From an uncultured Pelagibacteraceae bacterium (lineage in GTDB: Bacteria > Pseudomonadota > Alphaproteobacteria > Pelagibacterales > Pelagibacteraceae), in assembly GCA_902536205.1 (NCBI GenBank), contig CACAWM010000028.1:1-6700 (forward strand): 6,700 nt of DNA, given 5' to 3'. The translations under genes were made by a program, and so were the position numbers. Positions 6,489-6,700 of this stretch are shown piece by piece. Position 1 is the first letter of the stretch. Every line of letters starts with the position of its first letter. Under the pieces are notes generated by a model. That model was given only the letters and a program-made list of their open reading frames with translations, searched no databases and was not told the DNA's origin.

Positions 6489-6700
6489 TTACCATTTTTT
6501 TGTTTTTACATTGTGAACATGAACATGCTCACCTTTTTTGATTTCTTTGACTACTTTTCCAATGTCATGTCCGTACTTAAAAATCGTATCTCCAACCTTA
6601 AGATCTTTTAGTGCAATTTTGTGCCCTAAAGGAACATCGTTTGTCGATGGAACTTTAACAGTCTTGTCGTTTTCCATTATCCAGGCGCTACAATCTTGGC
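6489..6700 (-). CDS. suyA: (2R)-sulfolactate sulfo-lyase subunit alpha (5' end outside window)
   Basis: This is the small SAF-domain subunit of the sulfolactate lyase, visible here as 69 residues up to the TAA at 6491-6489. The conserved core is [20 protein letters not shown], followed by [25 protein letters not shown], typical of the SAF domain of UxaA/SuyA, in which histidines are abundant. An ATG at 6677 would give only 62 residues, but the frame stays open to the window edge, and the upstream residues QDCSAWI fit the family's region before the ME-D--I-V segment. SuyA is normally around 90 residues, so roughly 20 are missing off the edge, and 6677 is an internal methionine rather than the start. 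It is the first of the two visible suy genes, read leftward ahead of suyB. It is not a pseudogene as far as can be seen. Confidence 0.9.
   Translation of the reverse strand, partial: QDCSAWIMENDKTVKVPSTNDVPLGHKIALKDLKVGDTIFKYGHDIGKVVKEIKKGEHVHVHNVKTKKW

Overview
The window looks like part of a streamlined, AT-rich marine alphaproteobacterial genome of the SAR11/Pelagibacterales type. The evidence is the low G+C (about a third by eye), AGA-dominated arginine codons, A/T-ending codons, very short or absent intergenic gaps, and a gene set known from that group (an aprBA pair with an AprM-type anchor). The assignment rests on style and gene content, not on a database match.

Layout: a partial reading frame enters from the left edge (1-169, possibly the C-terminus of an OsmC-like protein). 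It is followed by a small stand-alone nucleotidyltransferase (205-594). Next comes a plus-strand sulfur cluster: aprM (647-1441), aprB (1482-1952), aprA (1952-3811, sharing one base with aprB), an unrecognised 116-aa soluble protein (3818-4168) and a TauE/SafE-family permease (4208-5311). Three bases beyond the permease stop codon the strand switches. suyB (5315-6481) and suyA (6489 to the right edge, its 5' part outside the window) read leftward and encode the two subunits of (2R)-sulfolactate sulfo-lyase. No intergenic stretch exceeds about 55 bases, and there are no RNA genes, mobile elements or CRISPR arrays.

The genes read as one sulfite-handling unit. SuyAB would split sulfolactate into pyruvate and sulfite. 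AprBA would oxidise sulfite with AMP to adenosine 5'-phosphosulfate (APS), passing electrons through AprM to the membrane quinone pool. The TauE-like permease would export sulfite or another sulfur anion. The last step of sulfite oxidation, APS + PPi to ATP + sulfate, needs an ATP-sulfurylase activity, and no canonical sat gene is present here. The small HxGH nucleotidyltransferase next to aprM belongs to the same broad superfamily as ATP sulfurylase and is a speculative candidate for that step. This candidate and the unknown 116-aa protein are the least explained parts of the window.

A good promoter (TTGACC, 17-base spacer, TATAAA) sits directly against the aprM start codon, so the apr transcript may be leaderless.
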